Assembly (NCBI GenBank): GCA_024734555.1
Contig: JANPWX010000651.1
Location: forward strand, 2,852,139-2,916,138
Origin: Trochalopteron elliotii
Lineage: Eukaryota; Chordata; Aves; Passeriformes; Leiothrichidae
Length of the DNA: 64,000 bases
Direction: 5' to 3'
The notes under the pieces are model-generated. The model saw only the letters and a program-made list of their open reading frames with translations, did not search any database and was not told the origin of the DNA. This document shows positions 24,201 to 34,929 of this stretch, piece after piece (positions within the stretch are counted from its first letter, which is position 1; each line of letters opens with the position of its first letter). Made by a program: the position numbers and the translations under genes.

Positions 24201-25924
24201 ATCTATATTTGAGTATGTGGTGGCCTGCTTTCCAAGTTCCCACTTTCACATCTTCAAACACTTATTAATAGCACTGCTGAGACACCCAAGTATTATTGCA
24301 TCCAACTCTTCCTCTCTGAACTGGGATCCAATGCTGTGTCACTTTTAGGCTGTTGCTTTTGATAACTAGAAAACTCCTTCATGTGCCAAAAGCTGGCTGC
24401 CCTCCATCGGGGGAGCAGCCTAACTCAAATCTGCAGGATGATTACCTGATTTAGACAGGCAAAATTTGGCTTAACACATGCAAAATCAGTAATAGCAACA
24501 CAAGCCTCCCCAGATTCTGTGAGATTTAAGACAGGCCAGTTCCAGCCCAAAGAACTGACTGAATTCTTTAATGTATTACATTACTGTTTTATTGGCTGAC
24601 ATCTACTGTAAAGGAATTGAGGAAAACTTTTTGTGAGGAATTAAAGCAAAAAACTGCATAGACATGATTTTTCATTTATGTGGTCGTTGACCCAAGTATA
24701 TCACTGGTCCTAAGGAGCCACATTCAAAGCCATTAAAGCACAGATCTATTTGACCTTTATGCTATGACAGAAGACATAAACAAGTTATAAAAGTTTTGAT
24801 TGTTTTATGTGGAATGAGATACACTTTCAGAATGGACATTTTTGCTGTACACCCAAGAAGCTGAAAATAAAGATATTCCCCTCACGTGCTGAAATATCTG
24901 TCTAAGTGTTGCTGGCAGAGCTCAGAGCTCTCCAGTTGTCTCCAGGAACCCTGTTTACAGTACAGAAGTCACTGATACCATATAATGTGGCTTTTGCAAA
25001 TGGAATTTTGACCATGGGACACCTGACAGAAGTACTCATACGAGGTTCAAACACTAATTATGTTATTCTAGTAAAAAATCTGGCCTGTCAGCTGCCACTT
25101 AAAGGTCACTGTTGCTGTGGAAGAAAAGAAACAGCAAAGCAAAAGGCAAGTACAGAGAGTTACAGGAAACAATGGCAGGTATTAGTCCCAGTGAAAATAA
25201 CACACATATGAGAAACAATGGTTAAGCACTTAATTTTACCAAAATCCAGAATGAAAAATATACATCCTTCCATAAATCAGCCTGTCATGAATTAGACAAA
25301 ACTTTGGTAGAAACGTCCTCCACTGGAAGAAAGCACTCCCAATTTCTGCCTGTCCCAGGCAAATGTTGTTCTCACCAACCACAGAAACATCAGGAATACT
25401 ATAAATCAAGGCAACATGAAGAGGTTCTCTTCAAAATGTGTTTGTTGAAAGGCTAAATATATTTCCAAGGATAAAATCCTGCTCCTTTTCAAAGCAATTA
25501 GGTAACTCACTGCTAAGCCCAGGGTCCTGAGGTCCAAAGAGCTAAATAAAAAGTAAATAGAAAATAAATATTTTCACAGCCATTTTTGGAACCAAAACTG
25601 TTGTGATGTGGTTTTCTTAACTGACATTTTGCTAAATACAAAATTTTGGATTATTACAAAACAAATATTTTCAGGTAACAGGTAGCTATTGGATAGCTAT
25701 TGACATGGAAAATTAATTCAGCTCCAACTTGGCTTCATCCCATGAATATTCAGTTGACACTGGACATGAAACTACTGAAGGCTCTTCACTGTCGCATCAT
25801 TATTTGGCAAACTGGGATACACTGGACTAAGAGTCACATTTCATCCAGAATTTCAAAGAGAATCACGTGCTCTTATTTAAGAAGCAGAAAATGGAAGATT
25901 CTAAGCTCAGACAGTGTATGTGTG

Positions 25925-25980
25925 TATATATAAAATTTATATATTTTTATACTCACGTACACACATATGTATAAAAATAA
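25925..25980. repeat. TA-rich tract with 11-bp inverted repeat
   Basis: TATTTTTATAC at 25942-25952 is the exact reverse complement of GTATAAAAATA at 25969-25979, with a 16-nt loop and TATA-rich flanks. Probably a cruciform-prone simple repeat. Confidence 0.8.
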
Positions 25981-26799
25981 ATTTCAGTATAGCTGGCTGC
26001 AGCATTTGCCAAAGAGCTGAACAGATTAGACAGAAATTTTTATTAAGGTAGATCAAAATTATTAGGTTTGAAGCGCTCAGTGAGCCTTTCCTTGATAAAG
26101 TACAGTTAGTAGTGATATTCTGGAATTTCATAGCAAAAATATTACGTCAGATGTCTGGAATTTGAAACAGCAGCTGTCAGAGTTTTGCTTAGTACAGAGA
26201 ATGAGAATTTTAAAAGCCATAAAAGCAGAAAGCTCCAAAAACACACAGTACAGAAACTCTCAACTTGCTGTACAATTAAAGGGCTCTGTTCACAACTGGA
26301 ATATATTTAAACTTAAAAAAATGTCATTTCTTGTGGAACTGAACTTGGGACAAGACAGTCATGGCCTGGCAGGAGAGACTGGGGTCTTTTCTCCTCCACA
26401 GCCTTGTGCTGGGGTCCAGGGTCTGTCACCCTCATCCTGCCCACAACACTTATTTATTTGTGGCAAATGTCATTCTGCACCAGGGAGGAACCGCTCTTGT
26501 TTTACTCTGCCTTTCCCTGGGAACCTCAATTTTATAAAAGGCTCAAGGGGCTGAGACAGGTGTCTCTTGCAACTTCTCTGAACAAAAAAATATCACGCAA
26601 CGGTTGTGGCAAAAGGGAAGCGTTTCCTGGGAAGCACGGGGTACTAATAACAGAATGATGGCAACTTGGTGCTGATGGTAACATTTTTTGCCATCGTAAT
26701 TGCTGTGGTTTTTTTCCCCCCTGCTGAGCAGGCACTACCTGGGGTGAGGATGCAGCTTCAGCTCACATCCCCAGCTCCAGTGTCCCAGAGCTGCTCAGT

Positions 26800-27540
26800 G
26801 CTGAGGCACCGCCGGGAATCCTGCCCAAAATCACTCTTTAAAACCCAACTTCTTCCTGCCCTGGCTGATCAGTAAACAAATTGCCCGGATTATTGCCGAG
26901 ATAAGCCCTGGATCAGGCATTTCAGAGCAGACTTTCTCAGATCAGCCGGGTGCTGTTCACACAGCAGCCCCGGGGAAGCCCTCGGGAAGTTTGCAGAGTT
27001 CTGTGCTGTTTGCATCAAAGCCTGCGCCTCAGGATGCTGCCGCTGCTGTGATTTAACACGTCCGAGAATTCACCTAAACAGTTTGAAATAACTCGGTTAG
27101 ATAAATGCAGCCAGGTCCTCCCTTTTTGCATCATCTCCAGGCTGCGAGGGGAGAGGGGAAGCTCACACCGGGACGTGCAGGAAATGCAATTCTGTAATTG
27201 ATACGCTGCCTCACAGGGAACTAATGGACATCTTTCAGCAGAGGGGAAATGTGCTCCCAGTGTTTACTCGGAGCGATAAAACCTCCTGATCCATCCTGAA
27301 CCTGCCCAGCTCCGGGAGGAGCCCTGCCAGCAGAGCCTGCAGGCAGTGCAGTGAGCGGGCAGAGAAAGCCGGGCTGGCAGAGCTGAAATGCAGACCTGAG
27401 CAGGGCTAAATGGAGCCTTTAACTCCGAGATTAATATTTCCTCGTGTTTATTTAAGGGCCCACAGTGATGGGAATTGCTGGGTATAGGTATCGTGTTATT
27501 CCTATTAATGGGAATGAAGAATAACACAGAAGAACTTAAG
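26800..27540. promoter_or_regulatory. Large CpG-retaining block, candidate regulatory element
   Basis: About two dozen CpGs in roughly 700 bp, against a nearly CpG-free background. Words include GGATTATTGCCGAGATAAG, GATCAGCCGGG, AACACGTCCGAG, GTAATTGATACG, CGGAGCGATAAAACC and CTCCGAGATTAATATTTCC. There is no mobile element. It falls short of a classic CpG island and has no clear exon, so a hypomethylated distal enhancer or weak promoter is the best reading. Inference only. Confidence 0.35.
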
Positions 27541-28468
27541 CAATTGTTGAGTTTACTCCAGCAGAATCTAATCCAATTTCCATTTTAGCAAGCAGAAATT
27601 CAGTTTTGTAACACTGAAGCAGATATATTGCTTTTTAAAAGAACTATATCCAGGTTTCTTTATATTTTAAACTGCATTAAAATTATAAAATGGAAAGATT
27701 TAATTTTCAGTAATTTTCCTTAAAAGGTTATAGTAGATATTCCTGGTTGAAATATTTTTGTTCGGTTTCCTTCATGAAAAGCGTGTAACTTTGCTCAGTT
27801 ATGGTTGAGAGGAGTACTGTTTAAATAAAATGCCTGAAACAAAATCTCTTGAGTCGATGGAAAGACTTGCACTGGCTCCCTGGGCATTTGATCAAACTTT
27901 CATTCAGAAAACATTTTTCTCCACCAACATACTTAAGCTGTTAGAATTAAAATGCAATTTAAACAATTACATAAATAAGAGTGACAAATGTTTCTTTTCC
28001 TAAGTGGAGGCAGGTGTAAGGCACAATCGAGGTTATTCTCTGAGAGCTGCAGTGTGCCAGTGGTGCTGGAGGAGCCCGAGACAAGAGGAAGGGAGCTTCA
28101 GGAACCTCAGTTTGACAGGATTAACCCAGTTTACAACTTCTTGTACAAACAGACTCAACAGAGCATCCCTGTGAACAATGCCCACTGTCAGCACAAGCAG
28201 GCAGGAATGCCAGGAGTGCAGCACCCAGCAGGATGGGACACAGACCTTTCAAGTTCTGTACTTTACTCTGCACCACTGATCCCTTGGGTGAGTGATATCA
28301 TTTATATTCTCAATCATTATATATTCTATATCATTATATTCTTAATTTCTATTCTGAAAGAAATCAGAGCCCATCCACCAGCTGGTTCCCCTCAAGGCTG
28401 GGAGTTTGCCACATGCCATTATTCTCAGGTAGTGACTTCACTGGGAACACATTGATGCTTTCTCAGCC

Positions 28469-28882
28469 AATGTCCATGGTCATTCCCACCTGATGTCCAT
28501 GGTCATTCCCATCCAATATCCATGGTCATTCCCTCCTGATGTCCGTGGTCATTCCCAGCCGATACCCATGGTCATACCCAGCTGATGTCCGTGGTCGTTC
28601 CCACTTGATGTCTGTGGTCAGTCCCATCCAATATCCATGGTCATTCCCACCTGATATCCATGATTATTCCCAGCTGATGTCCATGGTCATTCCCATCTGA
28701 TGTCCATAGTCATTCCCTGCTGATATCCATGGTCATTCCCATCTGATGTCCATAGTAATTCCCATCCAATGTCCATGGTCATTCCCATCCAATGTCCATG
28801 GTCATTCCCTGCTGATGTCCATGCTCATTCCCATCCAATATCCATGGTCATTCCCTGCTGATGTCCATGCTCATTCCCTGCT
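28469..28882 (+). repeat. 23-bp minisatellite, 18 units
   Basis: Exactly 414 bp, or 18 units of 23 bp with no length change. The commonest unit begins GATGTCCATGGTCATTCCC and ends in four variable bases. Variants are structured: a unit ending ATCC is always followed by one beginning AAT (5 of 5), and units ending otherwise are followed by GAT. This makes CCAAT words at 28513, 28628, 28766, 28789 and 28835; a sixth lies at the left edge (28467). The CATTCC core is kept in 13 of 18 units. The right edge abuts a CpG-rich segment. It is not a CRISPR array: there are no unique spacers. Confidence 0.97.
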
Positions 28883-29090
28883 GCCGCGGCACAGGGGCAC
28901 CGCAGGCCGCTAGATGGCAATGCGTAGTGGGAAAGGAATAATTGGGATTTTACGCACCGAGCACGGGGTGGGTGAAGCGGTAACAGCACGGGAGTTTTCC
29001 CTCTGCTGGGCTGCAAGCACCTCCAGAGAAGGAATTACAAACACTGCTCCGCGACACGGGAAGGATTTATCGTAATTTGGGAACTGAATA
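28883..29090. promoter_or_regulatory. CpG-rich segment flanking the minisatellite
   Basis: Fourteen CpGs in about 190 bp, starting exactly where the repeat array ends (GCCGCGG, TTACGCACCGAGCACGGGG, CTCCGCGACACGGG). This is the highest local CpG density in the window. It carries the CTCF-like core entered separately. It could be an insulator, enhancer or weak promoter. Confidence 0.4.
28903..28921 (+). promoter_or_regulatory. CTCF core-motif match
   Basis: The stretch contains AGGCCGCTAGATGGCAATG. Against the known vertebrate core (CCASYAGRKGGCRS, and the older CCGCNNGGNGGCAG form) it keeps CC, SY, AGRKGGC and the following purine; mismatches are a G for the A after CC and an A near the end. 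CTCF acts as an 11-zinc-finger insulator and loop-anchor protein. The motif orientation is plus. Binding is predicted, not shown. Confidence 0.5.
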
Positions 29091-31021
29091 AATTACTTAA
29101 GTGCAAGTATCCAGGGAGAAGGAGAAGTAAAACACTCACAGCAGAATCTGCTAGTGATTGGGCAGCTTTTGTCTTCATGAAGCAGTTTAAAATAAATCAT
29201 TCTTTGATTTTGGTGCAGTTCTGTTATTATTATTGGACGCCCTGGTATCATCTGCAAACCACTACTGCTTAAGTAGTGAAGCACGTTTCACATCTATCAA
29301 AATTCCCATTATTTTTTATTTTTATGTAATTTCAGTCTGCACTGAACAACCAAATAATTTCAGTACATTTTTTGTGAAGAAAGACTAATAAAATGCTCAC
29401 ACTGTGTTGTAAAATTAGTCCTTAGAAATTTTCTATTTTACAGTTACAATCAGGTTTTATCTAATTTTGTTTTTATTACTGCTGAAAATTTCCTTTGCAT
29501 TACAGCTACACACACAGATGTATCATAAATAACATGTTTTAAACTACACCCACAATTCAAAAACCCTTCAGGGGAATAAAGCAGCATGTCATATCCACAT
29601 TTCCCTACGGGGGATGTTTTTAGAATCAGCTGTATTTGAAATACCTTTTCTTCTTTATAATTTTTTTTGCAGGTAGTGGCAGGAATCTCTTCCTGCGCGA
29701 GTTCTTCAATACATCTAAGAAGCTGCAAAATATTTCTGTATCTCTAAAAATATTGCCAACAACAATCTACATTCTTCAACTGTCAATCCTTATAAGATAT
29801 ACTTCCCATTTCTACTTTCCTCTACAGCAGAAGCTGCTCCTGTAAAATTGAGACAAATCTGTTGACTTTTATGAAGAGCAAATGGCCATGAGTGGGCTGC
29901 AGAGAGTGGGCAGAATATACCTCTCAAGACTTAAAATGTAGTACAATATTTTAAGCAAAAGGGACTCCTAGAGACAGATGCCCTCCTTACCCATTCTCCC
30001 TTTAAAGATATGGAAATATTTCTTTGTTGCTTCCATTTTTTTTGTTGTAGTTGTTTGATTGGTTTTGGTTGTGTTTGTTTGTTTGTTTTCCAAGAGGTTG
30101 GTCATAAATGGGAATAAAATACTACTTTAGGTAACTACTTTGGTATCTGTTTTCCAAGAATTAACACTTTTCTTCACAATTAACCTGAAGAACTGATTTT
30201 TGTACCAGCTAGTCCCAGCTCTAGTTACTAAGAATTTTTGCTTTTAAAAATTAATTGGTAGATATTCCAAGTGCTGGCTTGGGATTTGCACAACATTCAT
30301 TCCAAGATTAATGGAAAGCACATGGTGAAAACTCCACAAATCACCTGAAAAATGCATCCTAAGGAGCAAGTGAATACCTGCTGAGGGACAGGCTCCACGT
30401 GGGGAAATCCACTGGCATTAAGGGCACTGTTAATCCTGAGGAAGGATAATAAAATCTGCTTTGTCTTCCATCAAGTGTGAGAACTTTGAGAACTTTCGCA
30501 GCAATTTCTCATTCTCTGAACTTGTTCCCAACATGTTATTAGAAGTCTGCAGAAACATTCAGAGCTGGATAAGCCCTCCCAGTGTATCCAAACCGGGCTG
30601 GATGCAGGGTAAGAAGCGGTTTGGCCTTTTCAGAAAACCATCAGTTCAAAGTATTTTCAGCATAATCCAGGACACTAAATCACCAGTGAAACAGAAACAT
30701 TTACTGACAGCTCGAGTACAAATGTTTTATTGTGAAGAGCAGTGGATGTAATGACCAGAGCTGTAGCCTCTTGGTCTGGCTAAACAAGGTGGTGGCGTTG
30801 GTGGAGACTTGTGATTAAAATGTCATTGCCAGGGCCAAGCTGGCAGCTCAAAAGGAAACAGGAAGGATTCCCACCAGGCCTAGCAAAGCTTTGGAAGGGC
30901 TTTGACAACCTCTGTCCAAATGGGTCTGACTGAGATAGACTTACTTACCCTTCAAAGGGCAAAAAGATCCATCAAAGTCAATAGTGCTGCTCTGAAGCTC
31001 AGTCCCTGTATGGGCCATTCA
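29091..31021. other. AT-rich non-coding stretch
   Basis: Unique AT-rich sequence with T-runs (29650 and 30040 areas) and a GTTT microsatellite. No CR1, no recognisable exon and no CpG cluster. Confidence 0.55.
30071..30089 (+). repeat. (GTTT)n microsatellite
   Basis: Four to five GTTT units, preceded by GT-rich simple sequence (GGTTTTGGTT). It is short and probably stable. Confidence 0.85.
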
Positions 31022-31085
31022 CTGAGGCCTGGACTTGGTGATCCCTGTGGGGCCCTTCCAGCTCAGGATGTTCTGGGGCTCTGTG
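31022..31085 (+). mobile_element. CR1 LINE 3' terminal fragment
   Basis: GCCTGGACTTGGTGATCCC, GTGGGGCCCTTCCAGCTCAG, then GATGTTCTGGGGCTCTGTG match the sense-strand end of the CR1 class also seen at 58.7 kb, with a damaged terminal octamer repeat. Only about 64 bp remain, a very short 5'-truncated insertion. Confidence 0.85.
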
Positions 31086-31222
31086 AAAGTTTAATGAGAT
31101 GTAAGACTATCACAGGCTGCTCCCAAATCCATGAGCCCTCTCAAAACTGGCTGAACAACCCAGTCTCAGCAGCAAAGATTTACAGGTCTACACCAAACAA
31201 CTTGTGTTGCCTTTAATCCAGG

Positions 31223-31275
31223 CCAGACCAGGATTAATTAATTAATTAATCGAGCTTTAATTTTCCTGGGTCTGG
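31223..31275. repeat. Inverted repeat around a TTAA run
   Basis: CCAGACCAGGA (31223-31233) is nearly the reverse complement of TCCTGGGTCTGG (31264-31275), with one unpaired base. The loop starts with ATTAATTAATTAATTAAT. Possible hairpin, or a decayed short inverted-repeat element. Confidence 0.65.
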
Positions 31276-31423
31276 TGTCCATTGTGGTGTCAGTGCAGCA
31301 GAACTCACTGGGGTCACCCAGGGACCCTCCTGGTTGGGACCTTCCCCTCCAGACCTTGTGTTCCTGCAGTGACACTGCTCCTGGCACCCAAGCACCCAGG
31401 GTAGGGCAGAGGACTGTCATTAC

Positions 31424-31456
31424 TCTATATATATTGGTTTTATATATATATACATG
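31424..31456. repeat. (TA)n microsatellite
   Basis: Two TA runs (CTATATATATTGG and TTTATATATATATACATG) separated by a few bases. Simple sequence, possibly length-variable. Confidence 0.85.
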
Positions 31457-32029
31457 TATTATAATAACCCAACTCCACATTCTCTGGCTGTACTTGTGGA
31501 GCAGATCCAAATCTGAGTTATTTTCCTGTTGAACAAATTGCAAATATTTTCATTAGTTGGTGTTCTAGTCTAAAAAAATTAGAAAACCAATTTTAATTCA
31601 ATGCCTGTACCTTTCCTCTGCCAAACTCCTTTCATGCTGCAAGCTTCTGCTTGCTCATCACTACTCTTCTACAATAATCTCCTTAATGCTGGGCCTCACT
31701 GCAGTACTTCTTACCAAGTACCAAAACTGACCAGGAAATAAACCCACAGTCAAATCACATCCCAAACCTTGCAGAATTGTTTCAGTACTCTGTAGCTTGG
31801 TGGCACAGACAGGAGGCTGCACAAACATGATAAAATAATTTCATATATTAATAATTATATTTAATACTGTATCTTTTGCATAGGACGTTCTTAGATATGA
31901 CACATCACAGCAGGATGCTTACACTACCCCTCTTCAATATTGTCAAACTGTTCCTCATTTTACTGCCATTAAACAATGAGCAAGTCTGCCCTGCTGTAAC
32001 ATACTTCATTACCCGATTTTCCAGGAACC

Positions 32030-32210
32030 AGAGTTGAGGAAAAGTGCAGGAGGGCAGGGCGCGTTTCATTCAATTATCCGTGTGCGCTGTATGATGAGGG
32101 AGTTGCCATGATCGCTTCAGCTTTCTGTTGAAAAAGCCAATTAGCAAGCGCTGAGGTATGCAGGGACCTGTCAGCTCTTACAGCAGGGCTGCCTCGGGGC
32201 ACCCTTCTCT
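32030..32210. promoter_or_regulatory. CpG-retaining block, candidate enhancer
   Basis: Seven CpGs in about 170 bp, with GGGCGCGTTTCATTCAATTA, CCGTGTGCGCTG, CATGATCGCTTCAG and GCCAATTAGCAAGCGCTGAG. No repeats. The CAATTA and CCAATTAG words suit homeodomain factors. Regulatory role inferred from texture. Confidence 0.3.
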
Positions 32211-33152
32211 TGCATTCTTCCCTCCCAGTCAGAATTTCTTTTTAATCCACATAGTTGGAGCATTGAAGCATAACCTGTTTCTTCCTTAATTGATTCTAAG
32301 GTATATTGTTTAAAAAAAAATCAATACCTTTAAGGATCCTTTAAATCTAGGGTTAAATGATGTTTAAGCCAATGGGATTTAGGCAGATGCGTTAAGCAAA
32401 GCACATGTTCCAGGTTTTAATGAATGGGACACTGCAACCCAAACCACCCCGGTGAAAATGGACAAAGATGGAAGACCAAAAGCTTGCCATGTAAAAGCCA
32501 CTGTATTTCTACTAACTCATGATTACACCACCATTTATTAACTGAAATCACTTAAGAAAAACCCAGCTATGGCAAGTCCATATTAAAACAAACATCTGCA
32601 GCAGTCACCACGGGGTCTCTGTTGCTGTCTACGGTAACTTTCTTCTCCTGCCCATTCTCCCACCTGCCCCCAGGGGTGTGTGCCCAGCTCCCTGCTCCAG
32701 CTACGTCACCACGTTCCCCATGTGCTGCAGGTGCCAGGGGGAACTTTCACTAAGTCTTCTTTCAGCACTTCTCTTTGGACCTTTTTTCCAACCTGGAAAC
32801 TCGCACATGCTTTAGTCTAGACATGAATGCTCTGTCTGTTTTTGCTCCTCAGACAGCATCTTTTCACAGTAACTCCTCTCTTTATAGCTCAAAGTAGAAC
32901 CTGGATATTTACCATTGGGGAAATGGAGGGAAAACCACCCCCACCGTGGCTGTCCCAGCCTCTACTTCCCTGGGTGCCAATCCTCGCCCAAGTGCTGCCA
33001 CTGAGGAATGCAGGAACAGGAGCCACAGGGCTGCAGCACAGCCCCAGGACTGCCCCGGCCATCCCTCACTAACCCAGCAGCCAGGAAGCTGCAGTGTGCC
33101 CTGCTGGGAGCTGGAATCAGGGGTCTGGGGAAGCCTCGGTGCCTTGGGGCCA

Positions 33153-33179
33153 CCCCACACCCTCCCCACACCCCCACCC
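33153..33179 (-). other. Strong G-quadruplex motif on the minus strand
   Basis: Plus-strand C-runs of 4, 3, 4, 5 and 3 are separated by loops of 3, 1, 3 and 1 nt. The minus strand therefore has five close G-runs, more than the four needed for an intramolecular quadruplex; the plus strand could form an i-motif. There is no nearby gene start that I can see. Confidence 0.8.
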
Positions 33180-33869
33180 TGTCCCGAGGCTGCTGGGGAC
33201 AAAGTCCACCTACTGCTGCCCTTCTCCTAAGTGTGCTGCTTCCCACAGAGCCTGAGACACACCAGCTGCCAGCCCAGGGGTACCTGAGAGAAGCTAAAAC
33301 CTTTCACTAATGGTGCTCAATTATTTTTCCTCTGGCTGGATTCTGGGATGTGAGGGTGAGTGCATTCCATCCCAAATGTAGCGTCTCCGAAGGGAGCCGA
33401 GCTCCCCCTCAAGCCTCGCTCTGTTCATCCCTCAGAGCCCAGCCTGTGCCTCAGCCCAGGCCACACTGCTGCTCACGGCTCATGAGCACTAACACACATT
33501 TTGTTTGAAAAGCCACACGTTAGCAAACCACAGTTATTTGCAAGCCTGGCCCAGGGCTAGTGTCAGACATCAACACATAGGCAGCACAGATATTTTATTT
33601 AATTAAGTCATGCCATCTGGGCCAACAATGAAGCCACTCATATACTCTGCCTTTGCTTCCAGACTGCAGAGTGCTCTGATCCCCCAAAATTGTTCTAAAA
33701 GTCAAATCTCTGTGGAATTTAAAGAACACTTTCAGCTGTTACTTGCATGAGACTGAGTTTCTGCTGCAGCATACTCGGGATTTTTCCTCTCCCAATAAAC
33801 CAGTCAGATGTATGTGCCTCAGTTCCATCCGAGTGCAGGAAATTACTAATGAGCAGCTAAAAGGCCTGT

Positions 33870-33879
33870 GCTATATATA
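33870..33879 (+). promoter_or_regulatory. TATA-box-like word
   Basis: CTATATATAG fits the TATAWAWR consensus and is not part of a longer TA repeat. It lies about 150 bp upstream of the ATG of the long open frame at 34027. Such words occur by chance every few kilobases, so promoter use is a guess. Confidence 0.15.
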
Positions 33880-34026
33880 GCAGGTGTGTGCACCACCACA
33901 GAGCCACCAGCAGTGCTCTGCCAAGGGTTATTTGCTGTGAAAAGCAAAGGTGGAGCCAAGAGCCGGGCACTGGGCACAGGGAGCTGCTCCTGGTGCAGGC
34001 TGTGCAGAGCTGCAGAGTTCCTGCCC

Positions 34027-34929
34027 ATGGCTGCACACCCTCCTGGAAAAAATGGACTTTCTTCCAAATCAGGGGTTTCCTCACGAACCCACAATGAGCA
34101 GAAACCAAGCCAAAAACAATTTGTGACAAATATGAGCTCAGGTCTTCAGAAAGGAGAAAAGCTTAAAGATGTTGAATTTCCAAGACTTAGTTTTGGGACT
34201 CAAAGAAATCACAGAAGCATGGAATCACAGGATGGGTTGGAAGGGACCAAGCTAATCTTGTTCCACACCTTCCACTGCCCCAGGTTGCTCCAAGCCCCAT
34301 TGTCCATCCTGGCCTTGGGCACTGCCAGGGGTCCAGGGGCAGCCACAGCTGCTCTGGGCACCCTGTGCCAGGGACTGCCCACCCTCATAGCCAAGAATTT
34401 CCTCCTAATACCTAATCCAAACCTTTCCTCCTTCAGAGCAAAGCCATTCATCCTTGTCATATCACTATGTGTCCTTCTGAAAAGTCCCTCTCCAGCCTTC
34501 TTGCAAACTCAGTTCAAGAAAGAATCCAAATTCAGGAAAAAAAATTCCAGCAGCAGCTGTGGGCCACGGTCTGAGCCCAGATGTGGCACATGGCCACAGC
34601 ATGTTCACCTCTGCCATGGTAAATGCCATGGGCAGACTGTCACTGTCACTCTAAAAAACAGTAGATATCTGCATGGTTTGAGAACAGCCTTAAATCCCCA
34701 GAAAACACAGAAAAAATGCACAGAAAAAAAGCAGAAACTGAGCACGTGCAGACTGCTCAAGTTATTCTTAATTGCCCTTTGTTCACACTGTGGCATTTCC
34801 ACCTTGTTTATGGGAAATTTACTGGTCCTTCTCGTGGGTAACACCAGACCACCACACTTACCCAGAGTCAGGGCACACAGTTACAGTGTGACTCATAAAT
34901 GTTTAAAATTAATTAAACTGTTTCAATAA
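34027..34929 (+). other. Long ATG open frame of unknown status (300 codons)
   Basis: The frame has no stop from 33862 to the stop ending at 34929; the first ATG is at 34027 (CCCATGGCT, with the favourable G after ATG but no purine three bases before it). The product would be 300 residues. The part from 34208 to 34515 is antisense CR1 tail. The C-terminal third has a basic stretch, then a hydrophobic segment starting near LLKLFLIALCSHCG and running through LLVLLVG. No family is recognised. At this window's composition such a length is unlikely by chance, yet repeat content argues against an old protein. It may be a recently arisen open frame or a transcript without coding function. Confidence 0.2.
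34208..34515 (-). mobile_element. CR1 LINE 3' fragment
   Basis: Plus-strand order: ATGGAATCACAGGATGGGTT, GGAAGGGACCAAGC, CCCAGGTTGCTCCAAGCCCC, ATCCTGGCCTTGGGCACTGC, AAGAATTTCCTCCTAATACC, AAAGCCATTCATCCTTGTC, ATCACTATGTGTCCTTCTG, AAAAGTCCCTCTCCAGCC. This is about 300 bp of reverse-complement CR1 end, the second longest copy here. The element's 3' end is at 34208 and its 5' truncation near 34515. Confidence 0.95.

Larger units (their letters stand above)
19951..28468. other. 8.5 kb non-coding stretch, part of the longest CR1-free interval
   Basis: No CR1 copy. Contains three enhancer-like blocks and a possible splice-flanked exon, all listed separately, and a 15-bp near-palindrome AATTAACAGTTAATT at 20429-20443. 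The rest, for example 22.2-23.8 and 24.3-26.7 kb, is AT-rich unique sequence in which I see no gene. Confidence 0.55.
31086..34207. other. Non-coding stretch with simple repeats and a GC-rich part
   Basis: 31.2-31.5 kb has a TTAA inverted repeat and a TA microsatellite. 32.0-32.2 kb is a CpG-retaining block. 32.9-33.3 kb is GC-rich with a C-run forming a G-quadruplex on the other strand; opposing open frames here only reflect GC content. A TATA-like word sits at 33870-33879. No exon is recognised. Confidence 0.5.

Noticed and set aside
27988..28455. 155-codon plus-strand frame before the minisatellite
   Set aside because: No domain recognised; the C-terminal hydrophobic part comes from a TATATTC-rich stretch; length within chance.
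28469..28882. CRISPR-like regular repeat array
   Set aside because: Units are contiguous 23-mers with no unique spacers, in a vertebrate genome with CR1 elements. It is a minisatellite.
32909..33310. Coding exon in the GC-rich pocket
   Set aside because: Several frames on both strands are open at once, as expected from GC content, with no recognised domain or splice pattern.
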